A stretch of 30,674 nucleotides of DNA from CAUPWF01 sp044425815 (GCA_044425815.1 JAWXVA010000023.1:1-30674), one strand, 5' to 3'. Positions 1 to 8,188 are shown, numbered from the stretch's first letter. Made by a program: numbers and translations. Notes: a model not told the origin generated them from the sequence alone.

Positions 1-12
1 AATTCGAATAAT
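1..12. repeat. Candidate left attachment-site repeat (attL)
   Basis: AATTCGAATAAT recurs in the same orientation at 28281-28292, just outside the right arm repeat. Direct repeats of this size at both ends of an integrase-bearing segment are what tyrosine recombinase crossover leaves. The window begins inside or at the edge of the repeat, so its outer limit is unknown. Confidence 0.55.
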
Positions 13-20
13 GTACAATG

Positions 21-60
21 CCCCAGAAGTGCCATTTATAGGCTTTCTGGGGTATTTTTT
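21..60 (+). terminator. Rho-independent terminator at the left element edge
   Basis: CCCCAGAA (21-28) pairs with TTCTGGGG (45-52), with an inner GCC/GGC pair, followed by TATTTTTT (53-60). The T-tract is on the plus strand, so it stops transcription entering the element from the left. It is not oriented for the HNH gene, which leaves on the minus strand. Confidence 0.75.
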
Positions 61-67
61 ATACGAG

Positions 68-87
68 TGACAATAAAATGACAATAC
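68..87 (+). repeat. Left arm-type repeat, candidate integrase binding site
   Basis: TGACAATAAAATGACAATAC occurs here and again, identical and in direct orientation, at 28159-28178. Internally it is two TGACAATA units 11 bp apart, about one helical turn. The integrase here is of Tn916 type, whose N-terminal domain binds arm repeats inside both element ends, so this is the natural candidate. The binding role is inference. Confidence 0.5.
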
Positions 88-121
88 TTTTTAGTACCAG
101 AAGGTTAATGTGACTTTGTGG

Positions 122-1552
122 TTATTTGTTTTTAGTCGTATGAATAAAATCTTTTACTTCTTCTACAGAATAATATCCACCATTAGATTTTGCGTGTAAT
201 ATCATGTGGCAATTTGGACATACTGGTATTAAATCATGGGCGGAATCAATATCATATTCTTGACCTATCTCATGAAGAGGAACTTTGTGATGAATATGTA
301 TCTTACCTTCAAATTGAGTCCCGTAAAACTTTCCAAAGTCAAATCCACAAATAGCACATTGATAACCGTGTTTTTGAATGCATAGTGTTCTTGCTTTACT
401 ACTTCGTTCATAGGCGTTTACAATTATTTGTTTTTTTGCCCCTTCAGTTATTTTAGATGGATTTATAATTTCATCAGGTATAATGTATTGTTGTTTCGAA
501 GCTATTAAATCAAGCAACTTAGCTTGTATTTTGGTACTTAGGTTAATTGTAGCTTGAGAAAATCCTTTGAAGTTATTATCAAGATGTTTTATCTCATCGG
601 ATGTAATTGGTTCAAATGTTTTAATAGTATTGATGTCGAAGATATAGTGACCAGCATAAGAATCTTTTGGTAAATCGTATTTTTCTTTGCTTAGTAATCT
701 GGCGGATGCAACTATGCTATTTTTAAATTGAAATAGTACATATGTATAATCAGTTGTACTCATGCTTTTAGAACGAAAATGATAAATACCATTATTTTTT
801 ATTAATTCATTGTGGAAAAAATGCTCCTGCAAATCAGAAATGGTCATTGTGGTAAATTCAAGTGTAGCACTCATTGGCAGTATGCGAATATTTCTTATAT
901 TGGGTTTATACCAATAATAAAGGTATCGCATGAATATATAATTGTTAATTCCATTTAATTCTGGAGTGTTATTTTTAAAATGTAAAAGTTTTTCACGCTT
1001 AATCGAAAGAGTGTCGTTTGGCGTTATTGGAATATTTAACTCGAAACAGTAGAAGTCAATATGTTCTTCTGAAAATATATTTATGTAGTCATTAGGAAAG
1101 TAGGTGGTTAGAATTTTATTCTTAAGCATAGTAGGTAAGCTATTATTTTCTATGTTTTCTAGATTTTTTAACTCACCATTGACAAGAAGACTACGAATTT
1201 CTTCTTTTATATTGACGAATGCCTCATCAGGAGATAGAGAGGAACTCCACCGTTTTGTGGTTACATATTTGTGCTTTTCTTGACTGTAAAATACGCCGAA
1301 TTTTTCTGCGGAGCCACCTTTTATACTTCCTAGTTCACGCAATTTAGTCTCGAGCCAGTAGCAAAAAGATTCATTTTGCAACTCATTTGTACGACCAATA
1401 ACATAATCATCTAATTGCATTAAAGAGAGGTGTTCTTTAGGAAATGTTTTGATAAATTCTTTTCGTGTATTTTCCATACTTATATATTTTTCTTGAACAA
1501 TACCAAGATATTCTTCATTTAGTTGATTGATAACTTGGATAAATGGTTTCAT
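122..1552 (-). CDS. HNH endonuclease with McrB-like N-terminal region
   Basis: Probable DNA-cleaving nuclease of 476 residues. The C-terminal 70 or so residues form a zinc-supported HNH site: CAIC, then HIHHKVPLHE, then LIPVCPNCH with a final His. The N-terminal region (FGVFYSQEKHKYVTTKRW, then ILTTYFPNDYINIFSEEHIDF) resembles segments upstream of McrB-type and other modification-dependent nucleases. A middle domain (GHYIFDINTIKTFEPIT) may read DNA. The longer frame opens at a GTG at 1567, but AAAGGA lies six bases before an ATG at 1552, so I chose that. It follows the XRE gene by 45 bases on the same strand, so the two probably form one operon under the operator region at 2226-2341. Defence by cutting foreign or modified DNA is inferred from family and context. 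Confidence 0.75.
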   Translation of the reverse strand: MKPFIQVINQLNEEYLGIVQEKYISMENTRKEFIKTFPKEHLSLMQLDDYVIGRTNELQNESFCYWLETKLRELGSIKGGSAEKFGVFYSQEKHKYVTTKRWSSSLSPDEAFVNIKEEIRSLLVNGELKNLENIENNSLPTMLKNKILTTYFPNDYINIFSEEHIDFYCFELNIPITPNDTLSIKREKLLHFKNNTPELNGINNYIFMRYLYYWYKPNIRNIRILPMSATLEFTTMTISDLQEHFFHNELIKNNGIYHFRSKSMSTTDYTYVLFQFKNSIVASARLLSKEKYDLPKDSYAGHYIFDINTIKTFEPITSDEIKHLDNNFKGFSQATINLSTKIQAKLLDLIASKQQYIIPDEIINPSKITEGAKKQIIVNAYERSSKARTLCIQKHGYQCAICGFDFGKFYGTQFEGKIHIHHKVPLHEIGQEYDIDSAHDLIPVCPNCHMILHAKSNGGYYSVEEVKDFIHTTKNK

Positions 1553-1597
1553 AGGTTTTCCTTTCACTACAAATGTATGAGTTGTGGCTATTCATTG

Positions 1598-2203
1598 TTA
1601 TTCGCTATCTTCACTAAATATTGTTCGTAGTAATTTCTCTTCTGGTGAATCCTTATCTATCGGTGCTTTGTGTTCACTCATATCATACTCAATTGCATAT
1701 GGAACTTGCTCAACAGATGAAAGTAGAGGATTAACACCTTGTGGAAATTGTGCCTGCCAAAAAACATAGTCTTTGTCAGTGATTTCTCCATCATCTTTTT
1801 CTGATTGCTTATGTGCCCAGTATTCTACTAAAAGTTTCAATGCGTCTTGACCTTCGTCATTTGAATCAAATCCAAATTTGCGTGGATCTCTAAAAACTAA
1901 ATGTATTTCATCATCAACATATGTAGGAACAAGTCCATAACTGCGTTCTAGATTAAACAATACATGAAGAGCACCAAATGATGTGAATAAGCTAGTATCT
2001 GCTAAGGTATAGTAGCTAATCTCTAATGCATTTGCAATTTTCAATAATGTTTTCTCATCAGGATGTCGATTTCCTAATTCATAATTTCGTATAGTTGATT
2101 CGTTTAATTCACACATAGCTGCTAATTGCTTTTGTGTTAATTCACGTACTTGTCTAAAAAATCTAATTAAATTTCCTATTCGATTTACACTTTCTAAAGC
2201 CAT
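1598..2203 (-). CDS. XRE-family repressor of the outer element
   Basis: A 201-residue regulator. Residues about 10-64 are a Cro/CI helix-turn-helix (LTQKQLAAMCELNESTIRNYELGNRHP). The remaining 140 residues, rich in acidic and aromatic residues, are not a family I can name and may sense an inducer or form dimers. It starts at ATG 2203 with GGAGG seven bases upstream. It is divergent from the excisionase-integrase genes, and the shared control region holds three copies of a 20-bp dyad, so it is the obvious candidate to repress both directions. The HNH gene follows it. The lysis/lysogeny-like role is inference. Confidence 0.8.
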   Translation of the reverse strand: MALESVNRIGNLIRFFRQVRELTQKQLAAMCELNESTIRNYELGNRHPDEKTLLKIANALEISYYTLADTSLFTSFGALHVLFNLERSYGLVPTYVDDEIHLVFRDPRKFGFDSNDEGQDALKLLVEYWAHKQSEKDDGEITDKDYVFWQAQFPQGVNPLLSSVEQVPYAIEYDMSEHKAPIDKDSPEEKLLRTIFSEDSE

Positions 2204-2225
2204 TTTAATTCCTCCAAATTCATTA

Positions 2226-2263
2226 ATTATATTGATTATAACACCAACAGTTCAAAAATGAAA
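2226..2263 (-). promoter_or_regulatory. Candidate promoter for the XRE-HNH operon
   Basis: Two overlapping sigma-A-like options read on the minus strand: TTGAAC (complement of 2250-2255) with 18 bp to TATAAT (2226-2231), or TTTCAT (2258-2263) with 17 bp to TATAAT (2235-2240). Operator copy 1 overlaps the -35 of either, which suggests autoregulation. Confidence 0.55.
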
Positions 2264-2266
2264 TGT
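2247..2266 (+). promoter_or_regulatory. Operator copy 1
   Basis: ACAGTTCAAAAATGAAATGT fits the dyad ACAGTTC-N6-GAACTGT found four times in the window, with one change in the right half. It overlaps the -35 region of the leftward promoter. Confidence 0.65.
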
Positions 2267-2282
2267 TTTTTAAAGAAAAGTG

Positions 2283-2311
2283 TTGACAGTACGTAAATGA
2301 ACTGTTATATT
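2283..2311 (+). promoter_or_regulatory. Promoter of the excisionase-integrase operon
   Basis: TTGACA (2283-2288), a 17-bp spacer and TATATT (2306-2311) make a near-consensus sigma-A promoter about 60 bases before the first gene. Operator copy 2 fills the spacer, so a bound repressor would block polymerase. Confidence 0.8.
2286..2305 (+). promoter_or_regulatory. Operator copy 2
   Basis: ACAGTACGTAAATGAACTGT. The dyad arms ACAGT and ACTGT are complete. It lies between the -35 and -10 boxes of the rightward promoter, 39 bp from copy 1. Confidence 0.7.
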
Positions 2312-2321
2312 AAACGAACAA

Positions 2322-2341
2322 ACAGTACAGAAATGAACTGT
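2322..2341 (+). promoter_or_regulatory. Operator copy 3
   Basis: ACAGTACAGAAATGAACTGT, 36 bp after copy 2 and just downstream of the rightward -10 box, covering the expected transcript start. Copies 2 and 3 differ only at two inner bases. Confidence 0.7.
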
Positions 2342-2373
2342 ATATAAAACTGAAGAGAAAAGAGAGGTAGTTA

Positions 2374-2568
2374 ATGGAGAAAGGAACATTTATCAGAGCA
2401 GGAGAATTACAAAGGGAGTTGGACATTTCAGCGGCATGTGCCTACAAAATCATTCGGGAACTAAATCAAGAACTTGAAGATAAGGGATATGTAACAGTAC
2501 GAGGTCGACTGAGCAGGAAGTACTTCGAGGAACGTGTCTACGGATACGAATGGAAGGAGGTGTGTTAG
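2374..2568 (+). CDS. Excisionase-like small DNA-binding protein
   Basis: A 64-residue basic protein with a helix-turn-helix-like core (LQRELDISAACAYKIIRELNQELEDKG) followed by a strand-and-wing segment (YVTVRGRLSRKYFEERVYG). Short winged-helix proteins of this kind directly before a Tn916-type integrase usually act as recombination directionality factors that bend element ends for excision. The ATG follows a purine-rich GAGAGGTAG. The integrase TTG start abuts its stop codon, so the pair are co-translated from the repressed promoter at 2283. Function is by family and position. Confidence 0.7.
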   Translation: MEKGTFIRAGELQRELDISAACAYKIIRELNQELEDKGYVTVRGRLSRKYFEERVYGYEWKEVC

Positions 2569-3516
2569 TTGGCTGTTATCAAGAATAAGAAAACCGGACT
2601 GTGGGAGGTTCGGACGTATTATAAGGATTGGACGGGAGAACGGAAACAGAAAACAAAACGAGGATTTAAGCGAAAGGGTGACGCACTTGATTGGGAGCGA
2701 GCATTCAAGCTAAAAGAAGAACATAGCATTAATATGAAATTTAAGGATTTTATAGACATATATATTGCAGATACGAAACCAAGAATCCGACATAATACTT
2801 GGAAAACAAAAGAACATATTATTAAATATAAAATTATGCCGTACTTTGAAAATAAAAGATTAGAGGAAATAAGACCGTCGGATATCATTCAATGGCAGAA
2901 TGAGGTTTCTCAAATGAAGAAAGAAAATGGGGAACCCTATTCGCAAGTATATTTGAAATCAATACATAATCAAATGAGTTCAATCTTAAATCATGCGGTG
3001 AATATGTATGACCTACGTTCTAATGTAGCAAGAAAAGCAGGTGGCATGGGAAAATACAAATCAAAGGAAATGAAGTTCTGGACGCAGGATGAGTTTCAAT
3101 TATTTGTAGAAGCTATTGCAGACAAGCCAATATCATATTACGCATTTGAAATATTGTATTGGACGGGAATACGTTGTGGAGAGTTGTTAGCACTGACACC
3201 TGAAGATTTTTGTTGGGAGAAGAAAACGCTGAGAATCAATAAGTCGTTTCAGCGAATAGGGGGAAGGGATATAATAACTGATCCTAAAACGGAGAAGGGA
3301 AATCGAACGATTGTTATGTCAGATTTCTTAGTGGATGAAATACAAAATTATATCAACAGTTTATATCGAATAGGAGAAAAAGAACGGATTTTTACGTTTT
3401 CTAAAAGTTATCTACATCATGAAATGGATAGAGGAACTAAGGAGAGTGGAGTGAAAAGAATTCGAATTCATGATCTCCGTCATAGTCATGAGTGTCGTTC
3501 ATTAGAGTATTTATAG
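2569..3516 (+). pseudogene. int: Tyrosine integrase, N-terminal 307 codons, split by insertion
   Basis: The gene starts at TTG 2569 with AAGGAGG eight bases upstream. Residues 1-50 are an arm-DNA-binding domain of Tn916 type (MAVIKNKKTGLWEVRTYYKDW), followed by a SAM-like core-binding domain and the catalytic domain with the first Arg (WTGIRCGELL, near residue 201) and HDLRHSH (301-307). After 3488 the frame runs into foreign DNA and adds nine unrelated residues (ECRSLEYL is visible) before a stop, so the catalytic Tyr is missing. The rest of the gene lies at 18046..18235. Joining 3488 to 18046 restores a 369-residue protein in frame. As it stands the product cannot recombine DNA. Confidence 0.9.
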
Positions 3517-3521
3517 GACAG
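3489..3521 (+). repeat. Inner element left inverted end
   Basis: TGAGTGT, then CATTAGAGTA and TAGGACA. The complement of the right end (18012-18045) reads TGAGTGT, CATTAAAGTA, TAGGATA with a 2-base spacing difference. Such imperfect ends are typical recombinase binding sites. Confidence 0.7.
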
Positions 3522-5337
3522 CTGATTTCTCAGCTGTCTTATTCAGTTGTAATGCTTCACGTTCTGCCTTTTCTTTTTCGTATTTACGTCGCATATAATT
3601 ACGATTCCAAGCACGTTTTTTTCGCTTTTTCTCTTCTTCTTTGATTTCCTCAGGAGTTAGTTGCTTCATCGGAACTTCTAATTTACCTATATATTTTAGG
3701 TGAATATCGATTTGTTGCATCCTAACACCAGTGGATTTGTCAGCTTCGTGGATAATAATTTTATCTACGAATTCATGAAGCATAGGTGTGGTTAGTTCTT
3801 CGAAATCAGTATATTTGTGTACTAACTTGATAAAGCTCTCTATCCGATTGCTATCTTCTGTATAGGAATTTAGTTCATCCTGTAGTAAAATCACAGAAGC
3901 TTCTAAGGTTGCTTGCTCATTTTCATATTCCTCTGATAGAAGCTCAAAGCGTTTGTCGGATAACTTTCCTTTCACATTATCCTCGTAAATTCGTTTGATA
4001 TACTGGTTTAATTCTTGAATTCTCATTTCCTCTTTAGCAAGACGTTTTTGCAGAGATTTCAGAGAGGCTTCTTGTTGTGTTTTAGCAGTACTCCTGACTT
4101 TTTCTATGAAGCCAGTTTCATGCTCTTTTACTAATCCACAAGTAGCTTTAATGGTGTCCAGAACCAATTCTCGAACAACATCAGTACGTACATGGTGTTG
4201 CGTACATTTGTCAACAAATTTGCTTTTGTTTAGCGTGTAGGTGGAGCAGTGATAATTGTCTTGTGCATTGGTATATTTACCTGTTGGATTTCCATTAGCA
4301 TCTTTTTTCTCATATCCACCAGTTCGATGATTATACATTTTAGAGCCACAATCGGCACAGTACATCAATCCAGTCAATGGGTTTGGAGCACCTTTTTTAC
4401 ATGGTTGTTTTTTCGTCTCACGAATTTTCTGTACGGTATTCCAAGTTTCTTCATCTACAATTGCTTCTTGTGTATTCTCGAAAATCATCCAGTCCTTAGG
4501 GTCTACTTGTTTCGATAGTTTATCTTTGTAGGATTCTTTGTAATTTCGAAAATTAACGGTATGTCCCATATATTCTTGTTTTCTTAGCATATCTGTAATT
4601 GTACTAGAAGTCCAAGTGTATGGTCTACTCATATCGCAAGTACTACGACAAGTTCCTAGCCCTTGTTTAGCAAGGTAGTACGAAGGTCGTTCTACCTTTT
4701 CAGAAGTGAGAAGTCTAGCTATTTGAGCTGGTCCTAATCCTTCTATAATTAGATGAAATATTCGCCTTACAATCGTTGCAGCTTCTTCATCTATTAACCA
4801 GTGATTAGAATCTTCTACATCTTTTTTGTATCCGTAAATGGCATTGCTAGTTAAATGTTTTCCTTCCATTCCTTTTGCACGAAGAACAGATTTGATTTTT
4901 CTGCTAGTATCTCGTACATACCATTCATTCATGATGTTGAGAAATGGTGCAAATTCATTACTTTCCCCATTAATGCTATCAACTCCATTGGTAATTGCAA
5001 TAAATCGTACCTGTTTCTCACGAAATAACACATCAGTATAGAATCCTACTTGTAGATAATTACGTCCAATACGACTCATATCTTTTACAATGACACATTC
5101 AATAAGTCCGTCTTCAATATCTTGAAGTAGACGTTTCCAATCAGGACGTTCAAAATTGGTACCAGACCATCCATCATCAGTATAGTGCTCTAGATTTGAA
5201 AATCCTTGATCTAATGCATACTTTTCCAGTAACTTTTTCTGGTTGATAATACTGTTGCTATCTCCTGCAGATTCATCATCCCGAGATAGTCTTTCGTAAA
5301 GTGCAGTTATTTTTTGTTTTGTTGGTTGTTTGTTCAT
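3511..5337 (-). CDS. Large serine recombinase, TndX/TnpX type
   Basis: Site-specific recombinase of 608 residues, expected to integrate and excise the inner element. The N-terminal resolvase domain has catalytic Ser18 (YERLSRDDE) and IVKDMSRIGRNYLQVG. The recombinase domain follows (AIYGYKKD onward). A zinc ribbon near residue 325 reads YCADCGSKMY, with later CSTY and CTQHH ligand candidates. After a long coiled coil there is a basic tail (KKRKKRAWNRNYMRRKYEKEK) of the DUF4368 kind seen in TndX-like enzymes. GGAG lies seven bases before ATG 5337. It reads toward the left element end, and a terminator at 5427-5454 insulates it from the genes upstream. All key residues look intact, so it may be active. 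Confidence 0.93.
   Translation of the reverse strand: MNKQPTKQKITALYERLSRDDESAGDSNSIINQKKLLEKYALDQGFSNLEHYTDDGWSGTNFERPDWKRLLQDIEDGLIECVIVKDMSRIGRNYLQVGFYTDVLFREKQVRFIAITNGVDSINGESNEFAPFLNIMNEWYVRDTSRKIKSVLRAKGMEGKHLTSNAIYGYKKDVEDSNHWLIDEEAATIVRRIFHLIIEGLGPAQIARLLTSEKVERPSYYLAKQGLGTCRSTCDMSRPYTWTSSTITDMLRKQEYMGHTVNFRNYKESYKDKLSKQVDPKDWMIFENTQEAIVDEETWNTVQKIRETKKQPCKKGAPNPLTGLMYCADCGSKMYNHRTGGYEKKDANGNPTGKYTNAQDNYHCSTYTLNKSKFVDKCTQHHVRTDVVRELVLDTIKATCGLVKEHETGFIEKVRSTAKTQQEASLKSLQKRLAKEEMRIQELNQYIKRIYEDNVKGKLSDKRFELLSEEYENEQATLEASVILLQDELNSYTEDSNRIESFIKLVHKYTDFEELTTPMLHEFVDKIIIHEADKSTGVRMQQIDIHLKYIGKLEVPMKQLTPEEIKEEEKKRKKRAWNRNYMRRKYEKEKAEREALQLNKTAEKSAVL
3517..3538. repeat. Perfect hairpin at the left edge of the inner element
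   Basis: GACAGCTGA, a four-base loop and TCAGCTGTC lie within the last codons of the serine recombinase, 28 bp inside the element end. On the plus strand only a weak TTATT follows, so it may slow transcription running in from the broken integrase, or simply fold the recombinase mRNA 3' end. Confidence 0.5.
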
Positions 5338-5426
5338 ATGATTCTCCTTTCAAACAACCAGCTCATCTGTTCTTATATTTTAACACAGTTGAACTGATTT
5401 TTGTTTACAAAATTTAGGGAAGACAG

Positions 5427-5454
5427 AAAAAAAGACAGAGTATGTAACTCTGCC
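5427..5454 (-). terminator. Terminator between the KilA-N and recombinase genes
   Basis: Read on the minus strand, CAGAGT, TACAT, ACTCTG (complement of 5436-5452) is followed two bases later by seven Ts. It should end the KilA-N transcript and leave the recombinase to its own promoter in 5338-5426. That stretch also contains the palindrome CAGTTGAACTG but no clear -35 and -10 pair. Confidence 0.8.
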
Positions 5455-5534
5455 TTGAAGGTTTTTCTTGTCTTTCTATTAATAGGAGAAATTCGATAGG
5501 AGTATCGGAACTATTTTGAAATTTACATTTTTTG

Positions 5535-5570
5535 AATTCTAATTCCCCCGAATTCGAGGGAATTAGAATT
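5535..5570. repeat. 36-bp near-perfect palindrome at the KilA-N stop codon
   Basis: AATTCTAATTCCC and GGGAATTAGAATT flank a centre that is itself nearly palindromic (CCGAATTCGA). Only one base pair breaks the symmetry. It overlaps the TAA of the KilA-N gene. No T-tract follows on the minus strand, so it is not a classic terminator. It could be a protein-binding site or an mRNA 3' hairpin. Confidence 0.6.
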
Positions 5571-6372
5571 ATTTTAGAATCTTTTTTTCAGGTTCATCTT
5601 CTAATATCGTCATTTGATGAATTGCAATCGTGTTTAGTTTTATGAGCCTATCACTTTGAGTCATACCATCATCAATAAGAACAGCATTGATATTTTCTAG
5701 ATTGGATAAACAGATTAACTCGTTGATGCTAGCATAATCTCGAATATTTCCCTTTTTTTCCACATGCTTATCTCGCCATTGCTTTGCAGTCATGCCAAAT
5801 AGAGCCATATTAAGGACATCGGCTTCGGAAGCATAGATGATAGATATTTGTTGTGGTGTTAATTCTGGTGGAATGAGATTCACCTTAATAGCATCTGTAT
5901 GTATTCGGTAGTTGATTTTAGCAAGTTCTCGCTTTGCGCTCCATCCTAGTTGTACTTGTTCTTCTTTTTTTAGACGGTCGAATTCTTTGATTAAATAAAG
6001 TTTAAATTGTGGAGATACCCAACTTGCAAATTCAAATGCGATATCTTTATAGGCATACGTACCACCATATCTCCCTGCTTTCGCAATAATTCCCTTGGAA
6101 TTAGTTCTTGTAACCCATTGCTTTACGGACATAATAAATCGATTAAGTCCAGCTTCTTGCATAATCTCTAGATATGCATCTGAGTTGAAATCTTCATTGT
6201 ACATTTCTTCCCAGATGCCTAGAAATTCAATCGTATTTTTATTACGAAGCCATTTTTCTATGAGCGCGGATCCATTATCACTATTGCGTACCATGTCCGT
6301 TAGAGAAATATAATCCTCTTCTTTCATTCTTAATATTTGTATTTCATTTCCATCTACATTAATTTTAGACAT
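5569..6372 (-). CDS. KilA-N domain protein
   Basis: A protein of about 267 residues. The first half is a KilA-N DNA-binding domain: DYISLTDMVRN, then WLRNKNTIEFLGIWEEMYN, then a strand region ending GGTYAYKDIAFEFASWVSPQFKLYL. KilA-N proteins occur in phages and mobile elements as regulators or antirepressors. The second half (ELTPQQISIIYASEADVLNMALFG, then AKQWR) resembles the C-terminal part of phage antirepressor-like proteins. Two ATGs (6375, 6372) follow AGGAGG; the second has the better spacing of five bases. Its start overlaps the end of the zinc-ribbon gene by a few bases, so they share an operon. The regulatory role within the inner element is inference. Confidence 0.8.
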   Translation of the reverse strand: MSKINVDGNEIQILRMKEEDYISLTDMVRNSDNGSALIEKWLRNKNTIEFLGIWEEMYNEDFNSDAYLEIMQEAGLNRFIMSVKQWVTRTNSKGIIAKAGRYGGTYAYKDIAFEFASWVSPQFKLYLIKEFDRLKKEEQVQLGWSAKRELAKINYRIHTDAIKVNLIPPELTPQQISIIYASEADVLNMALFGMTAKQWRDKHVEKKGNIRDYASINELICLSNLENINAVLIDDGMTQSDRLIKLNTIAIHQMTILEDEPEKKILK

Positions 6373-7270
6373 CATTACCTCCTGTTTTCATTCTACTCTT
6401 ATATACATTGTATTGATTCTTACATTGTGGAGAGCAAAATTCTGTATTAGGTCTATTGGCTAAGAAGGCTTTTGCACAATGTTTACATACCTTAATGGAA
6501 GCATGCTCATCAGTAATCATAAAGCTAAACATCATTTGTATTTGTAATAGTAGCGAGTGGAAATCCCATACAAGAGTAGGGTGTTCTCTTAGTTCTATAT
6601 GATAAGTTGGGGATATTCCTTGAAAAGCTGCCATCCCTTGACTGTATAAATGTTTTTGCTCAGGTGATAGTGCATCTTGATCTTGGTAATATATTGCGCT
6701 TGTAAGAAAGGTAAATGCCCAATCCTGAAATATTTTTACTAGCCAATCGTAACGCTCAGCATATTCTTTTTGAAAGCTCATGAGGACAGATTGAGGTTTG
6801 TTTCGCAAAACCATAAGAGCAGGAATCGTGGTAATATCCGTGATGTCCCAAGAAGATTCACGTCCTCTTTTTCGAAATGCTAGTGGTTCAAATGGGAAAA
6901 AGTAAGATAGATACGCTTCTGTTTCTAAGTTTTCGCTTTTTATATAAGGATTTTTTGGAAAATAAACTTCTTCATATGTAATAAATTCAGCAGTGGTAGG
7001 CAAAGCTGTCATAATTCCTAACATGCCATATTTAGTAATAAAAGACATAATACCATCTTGTATGATATTCGGAGTGCTTCTATCAGACATACATGTTAGA
7101 CCAAGATTAATAGCATCTAAAACCAATTGGTCTGAATTCTCTAGTGGATTATAGAGGGTGAGTTCAGCATCTTCGCAAGGAGTAATGTATAGGATTTTAT
7201 CTTTTTCTTTCCAATGGTATTTGTCAAATCGAATCCAGTTCGATGTACTATTTTGAAATAATGAATGCAT
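6365..7270 (-). CDS. Uncharacterized protein with C-terminal zinc ribbon
   Basis: A 301-residue protein I cannot name with certainty. The C-terminal 35 residues carry CKHC, 13 residues, then CSPQC followed by a basic stretch (KNQYNVYKSRMK). This resembles the CGNR-type zinc finger tail of small DNA-binding proteins, and similar proteins in Lachnospiraceae elements are labelled as DUF families (DUF6076 is my guess). The body has no signal peptide or clear membrane span and contains many aromatic residues. AAGAAGG precedes ATG 7270. A good promoter lies at 7321-7349 and KilA-N follows directly, so the pair is probably a regulatory operon. Confidence 0.6.
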   Translation of the reverse strand: MHSLFQNSTSNWIRFDKYHWKEKDKILYITPCEDAELTLYNPLENSDQLVLDAINLGLTCMSDRSTPNIIQDGIMSFITKYGMLGIMTALPTTAEFITYEEVYFPKNPYIKSENLETEAYLSYFFPFEPLAFRKRGRESSWDITDITTIPALMVLRNKPQSVLMSFQKEYAERYDWLVKIFQDWAFTFLTSAIYYQDQDALSPEQKHLYSQGMAAFQGISPTYHIELREHPTLVWDFHSLLLQIQMMFSFMITDEHASIKVCKHCAKAFLANRPNTEFCSPQCKNQYNVYKSRMKTGGNDV

Positions 7271-7320
7271 AATTAGCCTTCTTTCTTATTTGTAATTGCT
7301 TTTGAATAAATCATATTACT

Positions 7321-7349
7321 ATATTAACAATAACAGATGATATCGTCAA
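7321..7349 (-). promoter_or_regulatory. Promoter for the zinc-ribbon/KilA-N operon
   Basis: On the minus strand, TTGACG (complement of 7344-7349), 17 bp, TAATAT (complement of 7321-7326), about 50 bases before the start codon at 7270. Confidence 0.65.
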
Positions 7350-7380
7350 TAAGAAAATACAAGGAGTAGTAAGGAGAAGT

Positions 7381-8100
7381 CTACTGAAATGATTGAAGAA
7401 ATGTAGTTTCTCTTTTTGTAAGAACCTGTTTTTCTTCTAGCTTTTTTCGCAAAGTTTGCAGTAGATTCACTTGTAATTTTTTTAATATGGTAGAACGTAC
7501 CTTACGAATGTTTCGATCACTCTGATTGCGTAATTTTGCTATTTGCTGGCAAGAGTACTGTCGAATAGTAAGGTAGTATAAAACTTCCTTGTGTTCATCC
7601 TTTAGCTTATGAATGGAAAGAGAAATATCTTTATCTTCGACTAATTCATGGAGTTCAAAAGGACAATCAAAAATCACATCTAAAAACTCTCCTTTTAAGA
7701 TTTGTTTCCAGTAAACAGAACCAATAGGTGTAGGAAGAATAATGTTTTCATGAGATGCCCCCCATTCTATTGGGATATCTCCTCTACCTACTTCATGATA
7801 TCGTTCTTTACGTTCTCTGTTGCTATCTAGTCTATTCCACCATGTAATAACATTTTCGAAGTCAGCTTTAGTTCGAGCACTTGCTTCCAATCGAGATAAA
7901 GCAACACGTTCCAATTCTCTTTTTAATATTTTTCGATCAGGGGATTCTTGTACGACAGGGTTATGTATCTCATCTAATTCTTCTTCAAATTCTAACTCTA
8001 ACAGTAATTCTTTTTCCATGAGATAAGCATCATTTAATTCATCATTGAGTGTTTCAAATTCCAATTCTTCATCATATATATTATTTTTCAAATTTTTCAC
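7381..8100 (-). CDS. Sigma-70 region 4-like regulator
   Basis: A 239-residue protein. Residues about 165-215 (KLKDEHKEVLYYLTIRQYSC then QQIAKLRNQSDRNIRKVRST) match the sigma-factor region 4 / ECF-type helix-turn-helix that reads -35 boxes. The N-terminus is very acidic (LEFEEELDEIHN) and there is no recognisable region 2, so it may be an accessory regulator and not a complete sigma factor. The frame opens at GTG 8100 without a convincing ribosome-binding site; a TTG a few codons in is an alternative. It is divergent from the tnpW-like gene, and the palindrome at 8161-8188 lies between them. Confidence 0.65.
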   Translation of the reverse strand: MKNLKNNIYDEELEFETLNDELNDAYLMEKELLLELEFEEELDEIHNPVVQESPDRKILKRELERVALSRLEASARTKADFENVITWWNRLDSNRERKERYHEVGRGDIPIEWGASHENIILPTPIGSVYWKQILKGEFLDVIFDCPFELHELVEDKDISLSIHKLKDEHKEVLYYLTIRQYSCQQIAKLRNQSDRNIRKVRSTILKKLQVNLLQTLRKKLEEKQVLTKRETTFLQSFQ

Positions 8101-8160
8101 CTAAATCTTAAATTGAATAGTTCCGATTATACCTTGTTATTTCTCCTATAGATAAGACGA

Positions 8161-8188
8161 GTAATATGTTTTTTTAAAAAAGTATTAC
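8161..8188. repeat. AT-rich palindrome in divergent control region
   Basis: GTAATA, TTTTTT, AAAAAA and TATTAC form an almost perfect dyad upstream of the sigma-like gene and the mobilization genes. The position suits an operator, but nothing shows which protein would bind. Confidence 0.4.

Noticed and set aside
3489..3516. Genuine C-terminus of the integrase (ECRSLEYL)
   Set aside because: These residues are encoded by the inverted end of the inner element, not by integrase sequence.
5338..5400. Another copy of the outer operator before the serine recombinase (CAGTTGAACTG)
   Set aside because: It lacks the 6-bp spacer between the half-sites, so it is a different palindrome.
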